Shown here: in pieces, positions 1-39,839 of the stretch
Numbering within the stretch: the first letter of the stretch is position 1
Layout: every line of letters begins with the position of its first letter
Source of the DNA: Closterium sp. Naga37s-1
Lineage: Eukaryota; Streptophyta; Zygnematophyceae; Desmidiales; Closteriaceae
Reading direction: 5' to 3'
NCBI GenBank assembly: GCA_947471745.1
Contig: CANJKZ010001028.1
Coordinates: forward strand, 590,501-654,500
Length of the DNA stretch: 64,000 nucleotides
The notes under the pieces: generated by a model
What the model saw: only the letters and a program-made list of their open reading frames with translations
Told to the model about the DNA's origin: nothing
The model's database searches: none
Position numbers and translations under genes: made by a program

Positions 1-354
1 GCGAGTTGACTTGCGGAGTATGATAGGTCCGGGCGGCAGGTAACGGCTGCGAGGAGAAGGCATCCCAGCTTTCTCTGGTAGTTGCGTATGCCGGCGGGCT
101 TTAGTGGAGCAGATTCTGCCTTGTTGTTTCCTGCCGTGTAGCAGTATGGCGTAGAGATGGTGGTAGGTGTAAGTGAGAAACGTTTGGCTATGGTGTCGGC
201 GTACTTTGCAGCGTTGAGGTAGATCGCGCCTTCCCCTTCCTGGATATTAAGGCCGAGATATTGCGTGACGGTAGATGAGACTGTGAGTGTGAGATCTCTC
301 TGTAACTCCCTTTCGAACCAGGTAGTAACGTTGTCGGTCGATCCGATGTAGAGT
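1..354 (-). pseudogene. Copia-1 RT end and RNase H start, truncated by window edge
   Basis: After the second frameshift, the minus strand reads the late RT segment and the RT/RNase H connection, including a PDLSYSASQL stretch. This matches the CRPDLSY motif that precedes the RNase H domain in copia elements. The catalytic RNase H residues would lie beyond position 1. Confidence 0.7.
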
Positions 355-1819
355 AGATCTCGTCTACGTAGACGATCAATAGAATGTAGTCGTCGCCTTT
401 TGTGAGCCGGTACATGCCTTGGTCGTGAGGTAGCTGCCGGAATCCGATGCGAGTGAGTCGAGCGTGTAGGTACTGCTGCCATAGTCTCGGGGCCTGTTTG
501 ATCCCGTACAGAGATTTTTGCAGCTGACAGACTTGATTGGGCTCTCCGTGGGAACCATGTGGGAGTTCGACGTAGATTTCGGCGTCAACAGGTGCGTAAA
601 GGAATGCATTGGTGACGTCGATTTGCCGCAGTTTCTTTTCCTTCATAGCGGCGATCGCGAGAAGAATCCGTAGTGAGGTGTGTCGGCTAACCGGAGCGAA
701 TGTCTCGGTGAAGTCACGTCCATGTTCTTGGTCGAAGCCGCGTACGACCCATCGTGCCTTGAACTTGTCAATGGTACCGTCTGCTTTCGTCTTCACACGG
801 AAGACCCACTTCCCGGTGAGTATTGTCTTGTTTCGTGCCACGCCGATAGGGACCACTTTCCAGGTGTTGCGCTCCTTGAGTGCTTCGAGTTCTTTGTCCA
901 TGGCTTCACGCCATTTTTCCCTATGTTCCCCCCCCAGAGCCTGCTGAACTGTGGCAGGCTCCTTAGGAGTTTCGGTACCGTGGACCGCGGTGACTAGGCC
1001 GATTATCTGAAGGCCACTCTGTGTGTAGCGAGGGAGTGTTGTGTCCGCGGGATAAGCTGCTTCGTCACCTGTTTTTGGGTCAGGTATGAAATTGGGCCCT
1101 ATGCGTTCTGCTTCGTTGGTGTTGACTTCTGCAGGTGTAACGTAACCGGTGTCGGCGACGTCGAAATAAGTTTCGGCGTTGACGCTTTCGCGAGGATTTT
1201 CGTCGTCCATCGGGATAGGCACGGAGCAGTATGGGAGTGGTCCTTCTTCTTCCGAGGCGTTATCCACGTTCTGCTCGTCCCAATCAGCTTCGTCTGCTGC
1301 CGAGGCGAAGTGTCGGTCACCACGGAAGCCACCTGTGGGATCCCGATCTTCTTCCAGGTTGGCAAGATATGTCGGAAGGGTGAGTCGTTCGTAGAAAATG
1401 ACGTCAAGTGCTGCTACTGTTTCTTTGGAGTGGACGTCGAAAATCTTCCACGCGTTGTAATTTCTTTCGATGCCCAGGTGTAGTCCCCACTGTGCGCGTT
1501 GGGAAAATCGGCCGGCTCGTGCAGATGGGGGTCGGTACTGTACCATGCAGCCGAAAACTCTTAACATTTTTGTGCTACCCTGTTTTCCTGTCCACAGCAG
1601 GTGCGGTGATGCGTTGTTCGGTAGTGACGACGACGAAAGCAAGTTGTGCAGCATGACAGCGTGGTCCATTGCTTCAGGCCACTGGTGATTGTGCAGTCGC
1701 ATGCCACGCAGTAATTTGCGCATGGTGTTCTGGAGAGTTCGATTCATCCGTTCCGCTACGCCTTGCTGTTGATGGGCGTAAGGAAGCGAGATGAGCCTCT
1801 TGATTCCCCTTTCTGCCAA
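188..1819 (-). pseudogene. Copia-1 integrase C-terminal part and reverse transcriptase
   Basis: Continuation of the polyprotein after the frameshift. It begins with the third catalytic region of integrase (QQGVAERMN), then the variable linker, then copia RT (GKWVFRVKTKADG, RWVVRGFDQ, FAPVSRHTSLR, IDVTNAFLYA, KSLYGIKQAPRLW). The active-site box reads YVDE in this frame at 359-370, and the downstream RT sequence (DLLYIGS-type) is in another frame, so an indel lies at 355-361 inside the catalytic box. Translation past this point (188-355) is nonsense. Non-functional. Confidence 0.85.
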
Positions 1820-4553
1820 GAACTGCTTGAACCTCTGTGAGGTAAAATTCTCCTCCTCCGTCTGACTGGAAGCTTTTGAGTTTCACGCCTGATTCTCGTT
1901 CTGCTACTGGGAGCCAAGCGATGAAGGCTTCGAAAGCCATGTCCTTGCTCGAAAGATTAAGGTGCCAAACGTAACGTGTAGCGGCATCGATGAACGTGAT
2001 GGTGTAGCTGTATGCTCCTTGTCCACGTTCGCGATTGTACAGGATGTCGCTGTACACTTTCTCAAGTGGTGCGTAAGCTGGTGCGCTGGGGTTGTGGTGA
2101 GAAGTAAATGGCCGATGTGGTAAGTCTGCTTCGGGACAAGTGAAGCACGTTCCACGAGCTCGTCGAAGTTCGGTTCCATCGGTTAGAAGCAATGAATCTT
2201 TGTCGAGTACTCCTGCTCGGATTGTGTTGTTTAACACCGTGTTGCTTGGATGTCCCATTCGTGCGTGCCAGATGTCTTCGCTAGCGCGATGTCCGGGTGA
2301 GCGACGATACAAGTCGGAGTTGGAGTAGAAGCTTGCGGTGAAGTTTGCACTTCGATGTACTTCTCGTGATTTTGGGTGAAGCTGTTGCGCAGAAGTCGGT
2401 GGAGTGTCATCGATTTGAGGTGATGCAGTTGAAGGACCAGCGATTGGTGTCGATGTTGCTGCTGCTGCTGCTGTTGTTTCTGCTGCTGCCGATGTTGTTT
2501 TTGCTGCTGCCAATGTTGTTTCTGCTGCTGCCGATGTTGTCTCTGCTGCTGCCGATGTTGTTTCTGCTGCTGTTGAGTGTTGAATTGTTGCTAATGCTCT
2601 TGTTCGTTCTGCTTCAGGGATGGTGTGAGAGTACCAGAAGCCTTCTGGACTGAAGTCGGGGTCAAGATCCGGTGGATGTGTCCAAGAGGTGAAGGTGACG
2701 ATCCTGTCGCTGTCAGCGGTGCCAAGATCTGGGACGAAGTCGAGGACGAAGACGTTGTTTTTTAGGACCGCCTTCCCGATGTAGAGACCACCTTTTCCGT
2801 GGTATAATTTGAACTCCTGAGTGGTACTATTTGCTTCGAGGTGGATGCCCTTCGCCATCAGTTGACTGACACTCAGTAAGTTGTAACCGAGTCCTTCTGC
2901 TATCAAAACCTTTGACATCTGCATTATGACGTTTGTCTCTCGTGACTGAAGTTGCACTACGCCTTGTCGTCGTGTGCGCAGGTTCTGATTGTTGGCGACG
3001 GTGATGACAACCTCGCGTTGAAGTTGGTGTTCACGTTGAACAAAACGTCCTGAAGAGCACATATGCTGTCCACAGCAGCTATCCAAGAACCACGTGTCTT
3101 TTCCGGATGGTTCGCTTTGAGCGATGGCTGCATAGGTCGGATTTGGTTGAAGTGACTCGCGGCGAGACGTGCTGTTGTCGAGTTGCTCTTCCGGTGAGTA
3201 ATATGGTGGTGACTCTGTGATGCAGGAATCGGTCAGCCGTGTCATGCAACTGACGATGTTTCTTGTTCCTTGCGCAGGTTGTCCCATCGATGTTGTTGAG
3301 ACTTGTACTTGAGATGTCGAATTCGCTTGCGTTGAGGCAACTTGATTGCTTGAAGGCCGAAGCTGCCGCTGTGTTGGTACTGACTGTTGTCGGTTAGGGC
3401 AGTGTGTGCGAGGATGCCCTGACATCTTGCAAAGGTGACAGAACGGAGGTACTGGTTTCGGTTGATGCCGGTAGTTGTTGTTGTTGTAGCGCCGTTGAGT
3501 GTGGAATGCGAATTCGGGCACTGATGTCTTCCTTTTGTGTCGTTCTTCTTGCAGGTCCATATCTTGCTGCTCAGCGTGAATTTCGGTGCAGAGTGCTGCT
3601 TCTGATATCTTTCCGTGCGCTCGGAGTATGGCGCGGGTGGAGCGCCACTGAGGACCGAGGCCGCCGATGGTGACTGTGACGAAGGCGTCTTCTGAAATCG
3701 ATCCTCCGCATCGAAGGAGTTTGTCGCGCAATTCGCGACAACGGCTGATATACGCCATCCCCTTTTCGCCTGGTTTCATTTCGACTGTCGTCAGTTGCGC
3801 CATTAACCGACTTTGATTTACGCTGTCTGTTGCTTGATACAGGTTCTTCAGGTGGTTGTACGCGAGCTCTGCAGAGTTGCCGTATCCTCGGTAAGACCGT
3901 ATGTTCTGCTGCTGGCTTGGAGTGATGTTTCTCAGTAGGATTGTGTACGCCATCATTGACTGATACGTGTACTGCTGCTTGTCGTATTGTGTGCCGTGTG
4001 TTGGATATGGCAGGGACCCGTCGAAGAAGCCAAGGATCTGCGCGCCTTCCATCATTAGCTCGAACTCGAATGACCAGGTAAAGAAGTCCTTTCCGTCGAA
4101 AGGCTTAGTTGTTTGCAGTTTTAAGACGTGCGCGAACTGCGACTGAACTTGAAGTGCGTCCAATGTCTTTTCTTGTCCAGATGCGGGCTGCGGGTGTGGC
4201 ATAAAGCTGACGGAGCCACGCTGGGGCTCGTACGGAGCAAAGGTAGGCCGTAGCTGTTGATTTCCACGTGCGTAGGATGAACCGTCGAGGCTCATCGGTG
4301 TTGCGTTGTTGTTGCTGTTGTTTGACTGTGCAGGTGCCCCTTGTTGGTGTTGTTCGTAGAAGGACATGAAGGAGAAGAACTTCTCCATCATGTCTGGATC
4401 AAAGGCCGCAGCTTGATTTGCGGGAGTTTCTGAAGATGTTGTTCTTGGCCTTGTTGCCGTACCCTCCTCTGTCTGTAGGCCAGAGGCAGGAGGTGGAGTA
4501 GGAGTAGTACCGGGAGAGCCGTTAGAGGAGCTTCTCTCCTTCTGCGTTGCCAT
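1674..4553 (-). pseudogene. Copia-1 gag-protease-integrase (5' part of polyprotein)
   Basis: Capsid-like gag, followed by a CCHC zinc knuckle (C-x2-C-x4-H-x4-C around FCHLCKMSGHPRTHC), a protease motif LDSCCGQHM, and the integrase zinc domain (WHARMGHPS, then CFTC). The first two acidic integrase residues are visible in VYSDI and QSDGGGEF. A start 57 bases further up is possible but would lie in the primer site; MATQKERSS at 4553 is the better start. The frame breaks just after QSDGGGEF at 1844-1847, where one extra base in an A run moves the rest of integrase and RT into the frame covering 188-1819. Between protease and integrase, 2456-2600 encodes an AAAETTS-like 7-residue repeat. Confidence 0.85.
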
Positions 4554-4602
4554 GTCTTGTGATGTTGTAGATATCTTGATCGTAGTCGAATTTGTCCTGA
4601 CT

Positions 4603-4614
4603 GCTCTCATACCG
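4603..4614 (-). other. Copia-1 primer-binding site
   Basis: On the minus strand CGGTATGAGAGC directly follows the LTR end. It resembles the plant initiator-Met tRNA primer site TGGTATCAGAGC. The same TGGTATGAGAGC form occurs in the related element at 48775. Confidence 0.65.
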
Positions 4615-4654
4615 TATTGGGCTGAAAAAAGCCCTTAGGATCTTTGCAGGACAG

Positions 4655-4800
4655 TGTTGGAAAAAACAGTTGCAAGTTATAAACAAGAAAGAGAGGTTTT
4701 CACTAGCAAGCAGTTGAGTACATATAGGAAACCATAGATTGGGCTGTACTCAATATTGAGTACCCCACTGCAGGCTAGACAAATACAACATATTCTGACA
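4655..4800 (-). repeat. 3' LTR of nested non-autonomous element
   Basis: 146 bp, minus-strand TGTCAGAATATG to TTTTTTCCAACA (TG...CA). Near-identical to 6194-6339. The only differences I see are one base in the first 15 positions and one in GGAAACC(A/C)TAG. Confidence 0.85.
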
Positions 4801-5559
4801 CACCCCCATAGCCAAAGTGGGGTGTAATCAGGAGAAGCAAGCAAAGCAAAAACAAGCTCAGGGTGGATCACAATGTCACCACACATTCTGAGCACAAGTA
4901 CAAGGCCATAAGGCCAGTTCACAGGCAGAGCAATAGTTCACAAATATAAGCAAATCTAGAAACTATCACAGAGGGCAAGTGAGGAGGAGGGACTATGAGA
5001 GGAGAGGAGGTAGGAGGAGACAAGTGAAGCTGCAGACACACGGGCAACAGGAGCGGCGCGCACTGTGGTTACCGGAGATTGTAGCCTCCGGACTACTGGA
5101 GTAACTGGCTCCGCGGCTAACTCTAAGCGGCAGGAGCAACGGACCCACGGGCGACTGGCGCAGCAGGCTCGCTGGGCTACCGGAGATTGTAGCCTCCGGA
5201 CTACTGGCGCTGCTAGCGACACGACGGCTACCTCCGTCCAGCCTCCCCAAACTGTCCCACCCCCCTTTTAGACACCCCCTGCGGCACCTCTAGCACTGCT
5301 TACACGCCACCCCCTTAGTACCACTCCATCGTCTCCCACACACCCACCCCCCTCAGCGGCAGCTGCAGCAGTGGGAGACGGAGGAGGAGGAGGAGCAGGG
5401 GAGGCCGCACACATCCTTCACCCCCATACTCGCCACCCCCAAACCCCAACACAAGGTAGGGCCGCAGCAGGGGCGGCAGCAGGGCAGAGCTGGGCAGGGT
5501 AGGGCCGGGACAGGGCCGGGGCAGAACGGTAGGGCCGGGCAAAGCAGGGCCAGGACAGG

Positions 5560-6110
5560 ACGGCAGGGCCGGGCAGGGCCGCGACGAAGACGGGAGGGGC
5601 CGACGCGCGGCCCCCTTCTGTCGCCCCTCCCGTCGCCAGTCGAGGCGACCCGGGGGGGGGGGCGCGGGGCCGCGTGGCCCCCCAGGTCACCTCAACGTGC
5701 GTCGGGGGGGGCGATGCGCGGCCCCCCAGGTCACCTCGACGGGCGACGGGGGGAGCGACGCGCGGCCCCTCCAGGGCGCCTCGACGGGTGACTGGGGGGG
5801 GCGACGCGCGGCGCCCCAGGGCGCCGGGATGGGCGACGAGGGAGGGCGACGCGCGGCCCCCCAGGGCGCCGCCACGGGCTACGGGAGGGGCGACGCGCGG
5901 CCCCCCAGGACGCCTCGACGGGCGACGGGATGGGGGGGAGCGACGCGCGGGCCCCCAGGGCGCAGTGTGCGAAAGCAAACCGCCGCACGCCTCGGGGCGC
6001 AAGGCGGGCAGAGAACCGCCGCGCGCCTCGGGGCACACGGCGGGCAGAAAACCGCCACGCGCTCGGAGCGCGTGGCGGGAAGAAAAAACGTCGCGCGCCA
6101 CGGGGCGCGC
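5560..6110. repeat. GC-rich tandem repeats inside the non-autonomous element
   Basis: Irregular repeats of roughly 50-60 bp built around GCGACGCGCGGCCCCCCAGG and CACGGGCGACGG, G+C very high. All overlapping reading frames are repeat shadows (RAPQG/ATGGG-type low complexity). A shorter duplication, ACCGGAGATTGTAGCCTCCG, occurs at about 5072 and 5179. Copia-5 carries a comparable G-rich leader (59440-60240), in keeping with the proposed relationship. Confidence 0.7.
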
Positions 6111-6193
6111 GACAGACAAGACAGCAGCAGCGGAAGCATTGGGTGGGCCCATCCACAGGATCGACTCGTGAGGGTCGACCTGCTCTGATTCCA

Positions 6194-6339
6194 TGTTGGA
6201 AAAAATAGTTGCAAGTTATAAACAAGAAAGAGAGGTTTTCACTAGCAAGCAGTTGAGTACATATAGGAAACCCTAGATTGGGCTGTACTCAATATTGAGT
6301 ACCCCACTGCAGGCTAGACAAATACAACATATTCTGACA
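6194..6339 (-). repeat. 5' LTR of nested non-autonomous element
   Basis: 146 bp, pair of 4655-4800, flanked outside by the GACAG target copy and inside by the primer-binding site. Confidence 0.85.
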
Positions 6340-6760
6340 GACAGAATTCAAGGGTAGGACAATGTAACAGCGGAAGCGTTTAATAAAAGGATTGTGAACG
6401 ATTGTGAACCACCTTGCGCTGGTATGTGAGGGCAAAGTTGATTGATTAAAACAAAGAGATACAAGCTTTTATAAAGATACAGGGAATATGAAAAGATACG
6501 ATAAATAACTGTTTTACTGTTTCTGTTGCGGTTCGATACAGTGTCGACTCGGGCAACTGCTCAGTATCGAGATAGTTGTTTGTCCTTGCTGTCGCGCTGC
6601 ATTTGTCAGGTCAAAGGTCGCTGACCTTTGACTTTCGCGTAACCTCCAGCAGTTGTTCAACCTCCGAGGGTTGACTCGCTGATGTTTCGATATGATCTGC
6701 TTCGCTTCTGTCTTGGTATTTCGACACGACAGAGGCGCTTTAAATCAGTTGTTTCCAACA

Positions 6761-7934
6761 CAAAGTGTAAGGAATTTTCCCAAATTCCTTAATCCGGGTT
6801 GACTGCTTCGCGTACAGCCCTGATTTTCGGACTCTGCACGTTTGGCCGACATCAACGATGCCGAGGCTCCTCTCGTCGCCTTCGGCGTTTCCCTTCGCCA
6901 AACCTGCACCCAACCTCGCTCACCCTAGGTTCCCTCCTAGCTAGGCTAGACACTACATTAGCGTGTGCCTTCATTGTATGCTCAGTCTGTTGAATCACAA
7001 TCTCGTTATTCGTTAATCTGCGCACTCTCCTTTACAACTCATAACACAAAGCTTGAATTGTTTCGCATCACCCTAAACCCGAAATTCACGAGCCTGGTAA
7101 CCACCTCAGTTCATCTTTTTAATTAACCTGAGGGCGTGTAACATTTTCCGAAATTGCTAATTTCCGGACCTAGCTGCAGACCGTACGTTTCAGACCCACA
7201 CGGTCGTTCGGCACCAAGGTACTGTAGGTAGGAAAGCACGTGACACTTTTTTGGCTTTCGAATTTTGAAATGTTTGCGACGAGTAACGCCAGTACCAGAG
7301 TGCTCGTAATTTTCGGTAATGAGAATCTGATCAGGGCCTGGTGTCCAACCAATATCACACTCCATTGCTTTAGCGCTCTCTACGAAAATGTATATCCAAT
7401 GACAGCGAGGCGCGTATCCATATATCTTTTGTGTTTCGTGCTCCAATGACAGCGCAGCATAATAGGCCGGTACGACTTCAATCTGGAGACAAATCGGACA
7501 GAACTCAGCTTTCAGAAAGGGGAAGGTGTCAGAAATGGCGGACGCCAGCGACGTCGCAAGGGTGTAATAGTTGGACGGGCCGACGTCCGGACGGAAAAAA
7601 GGCGAATGTTACACGCCCTGAACAACAATCACAGCGCCCTAACCAACCCTATTGTTGCCGTTGTCCACCGCGTTCCCTCACCGCCAGCGTACTCCATCGC
7701 GTCCACAGGGGTTGCGCAATGATGCGCGCCATCGGGGCGGTGAGGGGTAGTAATAGTTGCGGGTCATGGTTCACAAGTTTCTCCCTAGAGTACGATGCGC
7801 TGCAGGCTTGATTCAATCTGAGGTGACGCGATGATCAAGTAGTTTGACGCGACGTGTTGAGAAGGCTCGAGATTTATCCCACGAAAGCCTGTCAGTCCTT
7901 GGTCGCTCTTGGTCACCTGTGTGAGCTGAGCACG
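6761..7934 (+). other. Region upstream of the CXC gene; promoter and 5' UTR presumably here
   Basis: No coding region recognised on either strand. A candidate small TIR element lies at 7130-7620. Short ORFs at 7123-7446 (minus) and 7431-7811 (plus) have no recognisable motif and overlap the TIR element. No convincing TATA box can be assigned to the gene. Confidence 0.5.
7130..7620. mobile_element. Candidate MITE with 15-bp terminal inverted repeats
   Basis: AGGGCGTGTAACATT at 7131-7145 and its exact reverse complement at 7605-7619. If one more base is counted, the right end reads CAGGGCGTG inwards, a hAT-like terminus. I see no matching 8-bp target duplication, so the call is tentative. Confidence 0.4.
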
Positions 7935-36176
<28,242 letters not shown>

Positions 36177-36280
36177 GAACAGGGATGTGAACGGCACGTT
36201 GCAGACAGCATGTGCGCATCTGGAAGGGCAGTGATCGAGTGCATGCAGGGCTGGCATAGGGGGTGCGGCTGCCACTTGCA

Positions 36281-36500
36281 GATTTAGGAGGAACCTAGGC
36301 TAGGAGCAAGAGTGTCGAGAGTAGAGTGAGAGAAAAGGGGTTTGCAATATAGAAACCAGTACAAGAAATAGGATTGACAAGGTGGGAAGAAGAGGGTACA
36401 CCACCTACAGACAGATAATTGACATAATACTACACTAGCTATGTTGTACGCAAAGTTGTACACTAACTATAAAGCCATACATTTCTTTAACCTCCCCCCT
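36281..36500 (-). repeat. Possible degraded 3' LTR remnant
   Basis: On the minus strand a purine tract TAAGGGGGGAGG (about 36488-36500) is followed by AT-rich, LTR-like sequence. No second copy and no coding remnant were found here. Tentative. Confidence 0.3.
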
Positions 36501-36646
36501 TAACTGCATGCAAACGTAGTCAGTGAGGGGCGTTCACCCAAAGTGCTGCAGTCATCGACCGCAATTGGGACCACCGTGGTTAAGTACCATGGCACGAGCC
36601 CGCCTGCGGTTTAACCCCCGCAGTGGGTGTCGGTGTGCGCTTAGGG

Positions 36647-37093
36647 TGTTACGATGTGGAATTGTTGCATAACATTCCCGTAGTAACGAAACCCTAACGC
36701 GAAGATGGCTGCAGCGAGGACGAAGACTGAGCGACACAGACAGTTATCGAAGACGGTTGAAAACAGTAAGATTTCGAAGTGCAAGCGCGGGAAATGCATT
36801 CAAACAGTTACCGTGGCGCGTATTGTTACCGAACCGCACGGTTGGCACTTCCGATGTGGGACTAGCCCTAAGGGGAATGTACCCTCTCAGAGTACATGAC
36901 TAGCTAGGACCTTTCACATTCCATTGTATTCCTATATAAACCCTTGTACTACATTGTAATAGTTACTGCTGTCGAGATTCAAATCTCCTTCTGACACGGT
37001 CCGTACCCGAATTCACTAGCAAACTTCCGCTGCTACACTTTCATGCGATCAACTTGAGACGATCCTATAAACTCGTCATTTCAGATTGTAACA
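36647..37093 (+). repeat. Copia-3 5' LTR
   Basis: 447 bp. TATATAAA at 36933-36940 is the likely promoter element. Confidence 0.88.
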
Positions 37094-37184
37094 TGGAATG
37101 AGAGCAACTCAGGATTCTTCGCAACATCACCTCTGATTCAGATTCAAATCCAAGGTGGCGTCCGGTACGCGCTCCCGCCGAAAC

Positions 37185-38603
37185 ATGGCCGGAGGATCTG
37201 GTGGGCAGGCGGCTCCCACTGCCGAAGCTCCTGCCAACCCAACCACGAACTCTGCGGCAAATACGACTGCCAGCAATGCGTTACTAGAGCAACTCATCCA
37301 GCGCATCACCACGTTGGAATCACGAATCCAACAATTGAAGAATGGCAACCCGGGAACCTCGCAACAACCTGAACAACCGGCTGTTCCCAACAAGGAACCA
37401 TACCTGACCACATTCGACCGCAGGACGAGCTCTTCCGCTCCTATAACTTCTCGTCCAAGTGACGAAGCCATGCTCACGGCTCAAAACAAGTTTCTGGCCA
37501 TCTCCAAGATCCGCACAAGCACCACTTTCATCGGGCGGGATTTATACACGTGGAGTTTTGAGCTCGAACTGCTCCTCCGAAGCGCTCAAATTTTCTGCTT
37601 CTTCGACGGAAGCTACGCTGGCCCCGCCAGCGACACCGAGGAAGCAAAGGCCCAGTATTACAACGAATCACTCATGGCGTACAGCATCCTGTTACGCAAC
37701 ATGTCACCAGCCGAGCAACTTGGCATTCGCTCTTTCAAAACCGATCCAGCCCCCGCCATATCTGCTTGGAATTATCTTACCAAGACCTACCAGCCTAAGG
37801 ACTCCGTCTCCTCGAGTCGCCTCCTCCAACAACTCATGGAGGTTAAAATGATGCTCGGCGAAAAGGCGAAAGCGTACATCAATCACTGCCACAGCGTCCG
37901 CGATCAACTCCTAAAATTAGGCAACTCGATACCCGACGACATGTTCGTCGGAATTGTCCTCAGGGGGTTAGGACCTCAATGGACTCGATGCAAAGCCCTG
38001 CTCCGCCAGCAAGGCATCGTCTCCGAAGCACACATGTGCGCCACACTCATGCAAGAGCAGCAAGACATGGATTTTAATCAGAAGAAAGGGGCTCGACGAG
38101 AGCAAATCGCCTTCTACTCCGGACGCGACCAGCGACAATCTCGCGATTCGCGCCCGCGTCAATACTACTGCAAATATTGCAAGATTTTCGGTCACTCCAC
38201 AGAATGCTGTCACTCCGGGCACCGTCATTATTCCGCGCTTCGCAACAACTCGAGTCCAGGGTTTGAGCAGTCGCGCCAAGCAAACCGATTGTCCTCGGAC
38301 CATCGGTCTGCTCCGCGCCAACCTCCCCAGTCAGATGAGCAAAGGCCTCCATGCAGCAACAATGTTCGTCATGTTATCGGAAACATGGCGATGCACGTAC
38401 ATTGTCGAATGTGGCGCACGAACAGGCGACACCTTCGCTCAGTCCCCCCCCCCCCCCCCCCCCGCCTGGACACGAAGTTCAACGCAATTCCCACAAGAAT
38501 CCCTTCATGCAAGACGGGGAGTTCGTCTCTCACAAACACGAACAAGACTGGGACCTGCCAATACCTCTGCCGAAGTCGCTACTGCACGACGAAGATTTCA
38601 TAA
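37185..38603 (+). pseudogene. Copia-3 gag
   Basis: Start at the first ATG of the frame (37185, MAGGSGG); the frame is open 30 bases further to a GTG. Capsid-like core (FIGRDLYTWSFELELLL, LMAYSILLRNMSPAEQ, GLGPQWTRCKALLRQQG, LMQEQQDMDF) is homologous to Copia-1 gag. CCHC knuckle CKYCKIFGHSTECC. The reading frame degenerates after about 38300 and runs through a (C)20 tract at 38444-38463. Confidence 0.85.
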
Positions 38604-38749
38604 ATTCGCTGTCCATTCACAACTACTTCTATGGACACTACACCGATACCAGGTTCGTCGATAACTATCGCCACGCTGGCGACAAGCGCATCCCCTTTTG
38701 AAACACTATGAACCTCGCGCTCTCTGCCCAAAATTGAGCTGACACCAAC

Positions 38750-39498
38750 AACACGTTGTACCTTGACAGCTGCTGCGGACAGCACATGGTGGGGTCCAAG
38801 CGTTTCATCTCCAACGCGCGTCGCATCTCGCAACCTACTGTTGTTACAGTAGCCAACAACCAACAACTCGGGCGTGCGGCATTGTCGTCCTCAAGGCGCA
38901 TGACAGCGACGTACACACCACATTCAATGACGTGCTCATCATACGGGACCTAAAGTAAAACCTTCTCTCCTACGAGCAGCTTGTCCAGATCGGCGTACTC
39001 ATGACCACAGACCCTGCGAGTCAGTGCATTCTAATGCACTGGAAGGATTACAGCATCATCGACTCCGAGCCGCGCTACATCGGCAAGGCGCGTCCAAACA
39101 ACAGCATCTACATTCTTATTTTTGACATCCCAGACTGTGGAGATCTTATCGACCTCCAGCCCCAGCACAACGCAGGGCCACAAGGGCCTGTGCACCCTGA
39201 TGGGCGCCCCTCGATCAAGCACCACGCACACCCCACGGAGATCAATTTTCAAACACCCGGACCTGACGGTGTCTGCCGCACCTGCCGCACACCAACTGCC
39301 TCCGCCACCACCCAAGAAGAGAAAAAATATACGGGAAAGGCACTGGCGGACGAGAAGAGCAAAGCACCAGCTGAAGGGGAGAGGCGCAAAGCCACATCCG
39401 ATGAGAAAGGAAAAGCAAAGGTTGAGGAAGAAGTCGACAAGAAGCCCCTGGACATTGTTGAAGAAGCGGGGTGGCAGACCCCCCACCCACAGGCATGA
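38750..39498 (+). pseudogene. Copia-3 protease remnant and pre-integrase region
   Basis: YLDSCCGQHMVGSKRF at 38756-38810 is the protease motif, with the same DSCC as Copia-1. Stops interrupt it soon after. 39001-39498 continues with GAG-pre-integrase-like sequence and a Lys/Glu-rich stretch. The integrase HHCC and D,D,E core are not recognisable. Confidence 0.65.
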
Positions 39499-39839
39499 GA
39501 GACGCCGCTGAACTCGCTGCGGCACTCACCATCTTCCAACCCTGCAGAACACGCAGCGACCTCACTGTACACGACCGCCTTGTCCTCCTCACACGTTACA
39601 CCAAACCTGGTGCCTTTGACGACAACAACCCCCTACCCCTGGACTGGGACATGGATCACATCACTCGCCCTTGGTCTCGTCGTGACATGCCATCTGTGGA
39701 GCTCCAGAACTAGAGGAAGAAGAGAATCGCTGCCGAGCAAACCAAGGAGCAGAGGAAGCTGCTGAACGCGCAAAAACAGGTTGGGGACAAGGAACAGTAT
39801 CGGCCCGCAACCACAAAAACGGGGAAGTTTGAATGTCGT

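Larger units (their letters stand above)
4655..6339 (-). mobile_element. Non-autonomous LTR element nested in Copia-1 LTR
   Basis: Two 146-bp LTRs (4655-4800 and 6194-6339) differ at about two positions by eye. The 5-bp target duplication GACAG is perfect (4650-4654 and 6340-6344). On the minus strand the 5' LTR is followed by TGGAATCAGAGCAGG, a Met-tRNA-type primer site (about 6182-6193), and the 3' LTR is preceded by a G-rich polypurine tract (TATGGGGGTG at 4801-4810). The 1.4-kb interior has no retroelement domain. Its 3' end (4801-4925) is similar to the same region of Copia-5 (53269-53420), and the TACCCCACT...CTGACA end of the LTR is also shared, so it is probably a deletion derivative of that family mobilised in trans. 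Confidence 0.88.
1..6760 (-). mobile_element. Copia-1: Ty1/copia LTR retrotransposon, 3' part outside the window
   Basis: Minus-strand copia element in the order 5' LTR (4615-6760, interrupted), primer-binding site (4603-4614), gag, protease, integrase, RT and start of RNase H. The window edge removes the rest and the 3' LTR. The domain order protease-integrase-RT defines the copia type. Gag is recognisably related to those of the elements at 36.6-48.3 kb and 48.3-50.4 kb. At least two frameshifts make it non-functional: a run of four A at 1844-1847 and a disrupted RT active-site region at 355-361. Its target duplication cannot be checked because only one end is present. Confidence 0.9.
4615..6760 (-). 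repeat. Copia-1 5' LTR, split by a nested element
   Basis: Left part 4615-4654 and right part from 6340 to 6760, about 456 bp in total once the nested element and one target copy are removed. On the minus strand it starts TGTTGGAAACAACTG at 6760 and ends beside the primer site. Length is close to the 447-bp LTR of Copia-3. Terminal TG is present, but the far end reads TA instead of CA, consistent with decay. The partner LTR lies outside the window, so the outer edge is inferred. Confidence 0.6.

Noticed and set aside
4677..4922. Small membrane-like ORF (81 codons)
   Set aside because: Covers the LTR and polypurine tract of the nested element, which explains the sequence fully.
5418..6225. 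Overlapping Arg/Pro/Gly-rich ORFs on both strands
   Set aside because: GC-rich repeat without stops in the non-autonomous element. No motif, no consistent frame between units.
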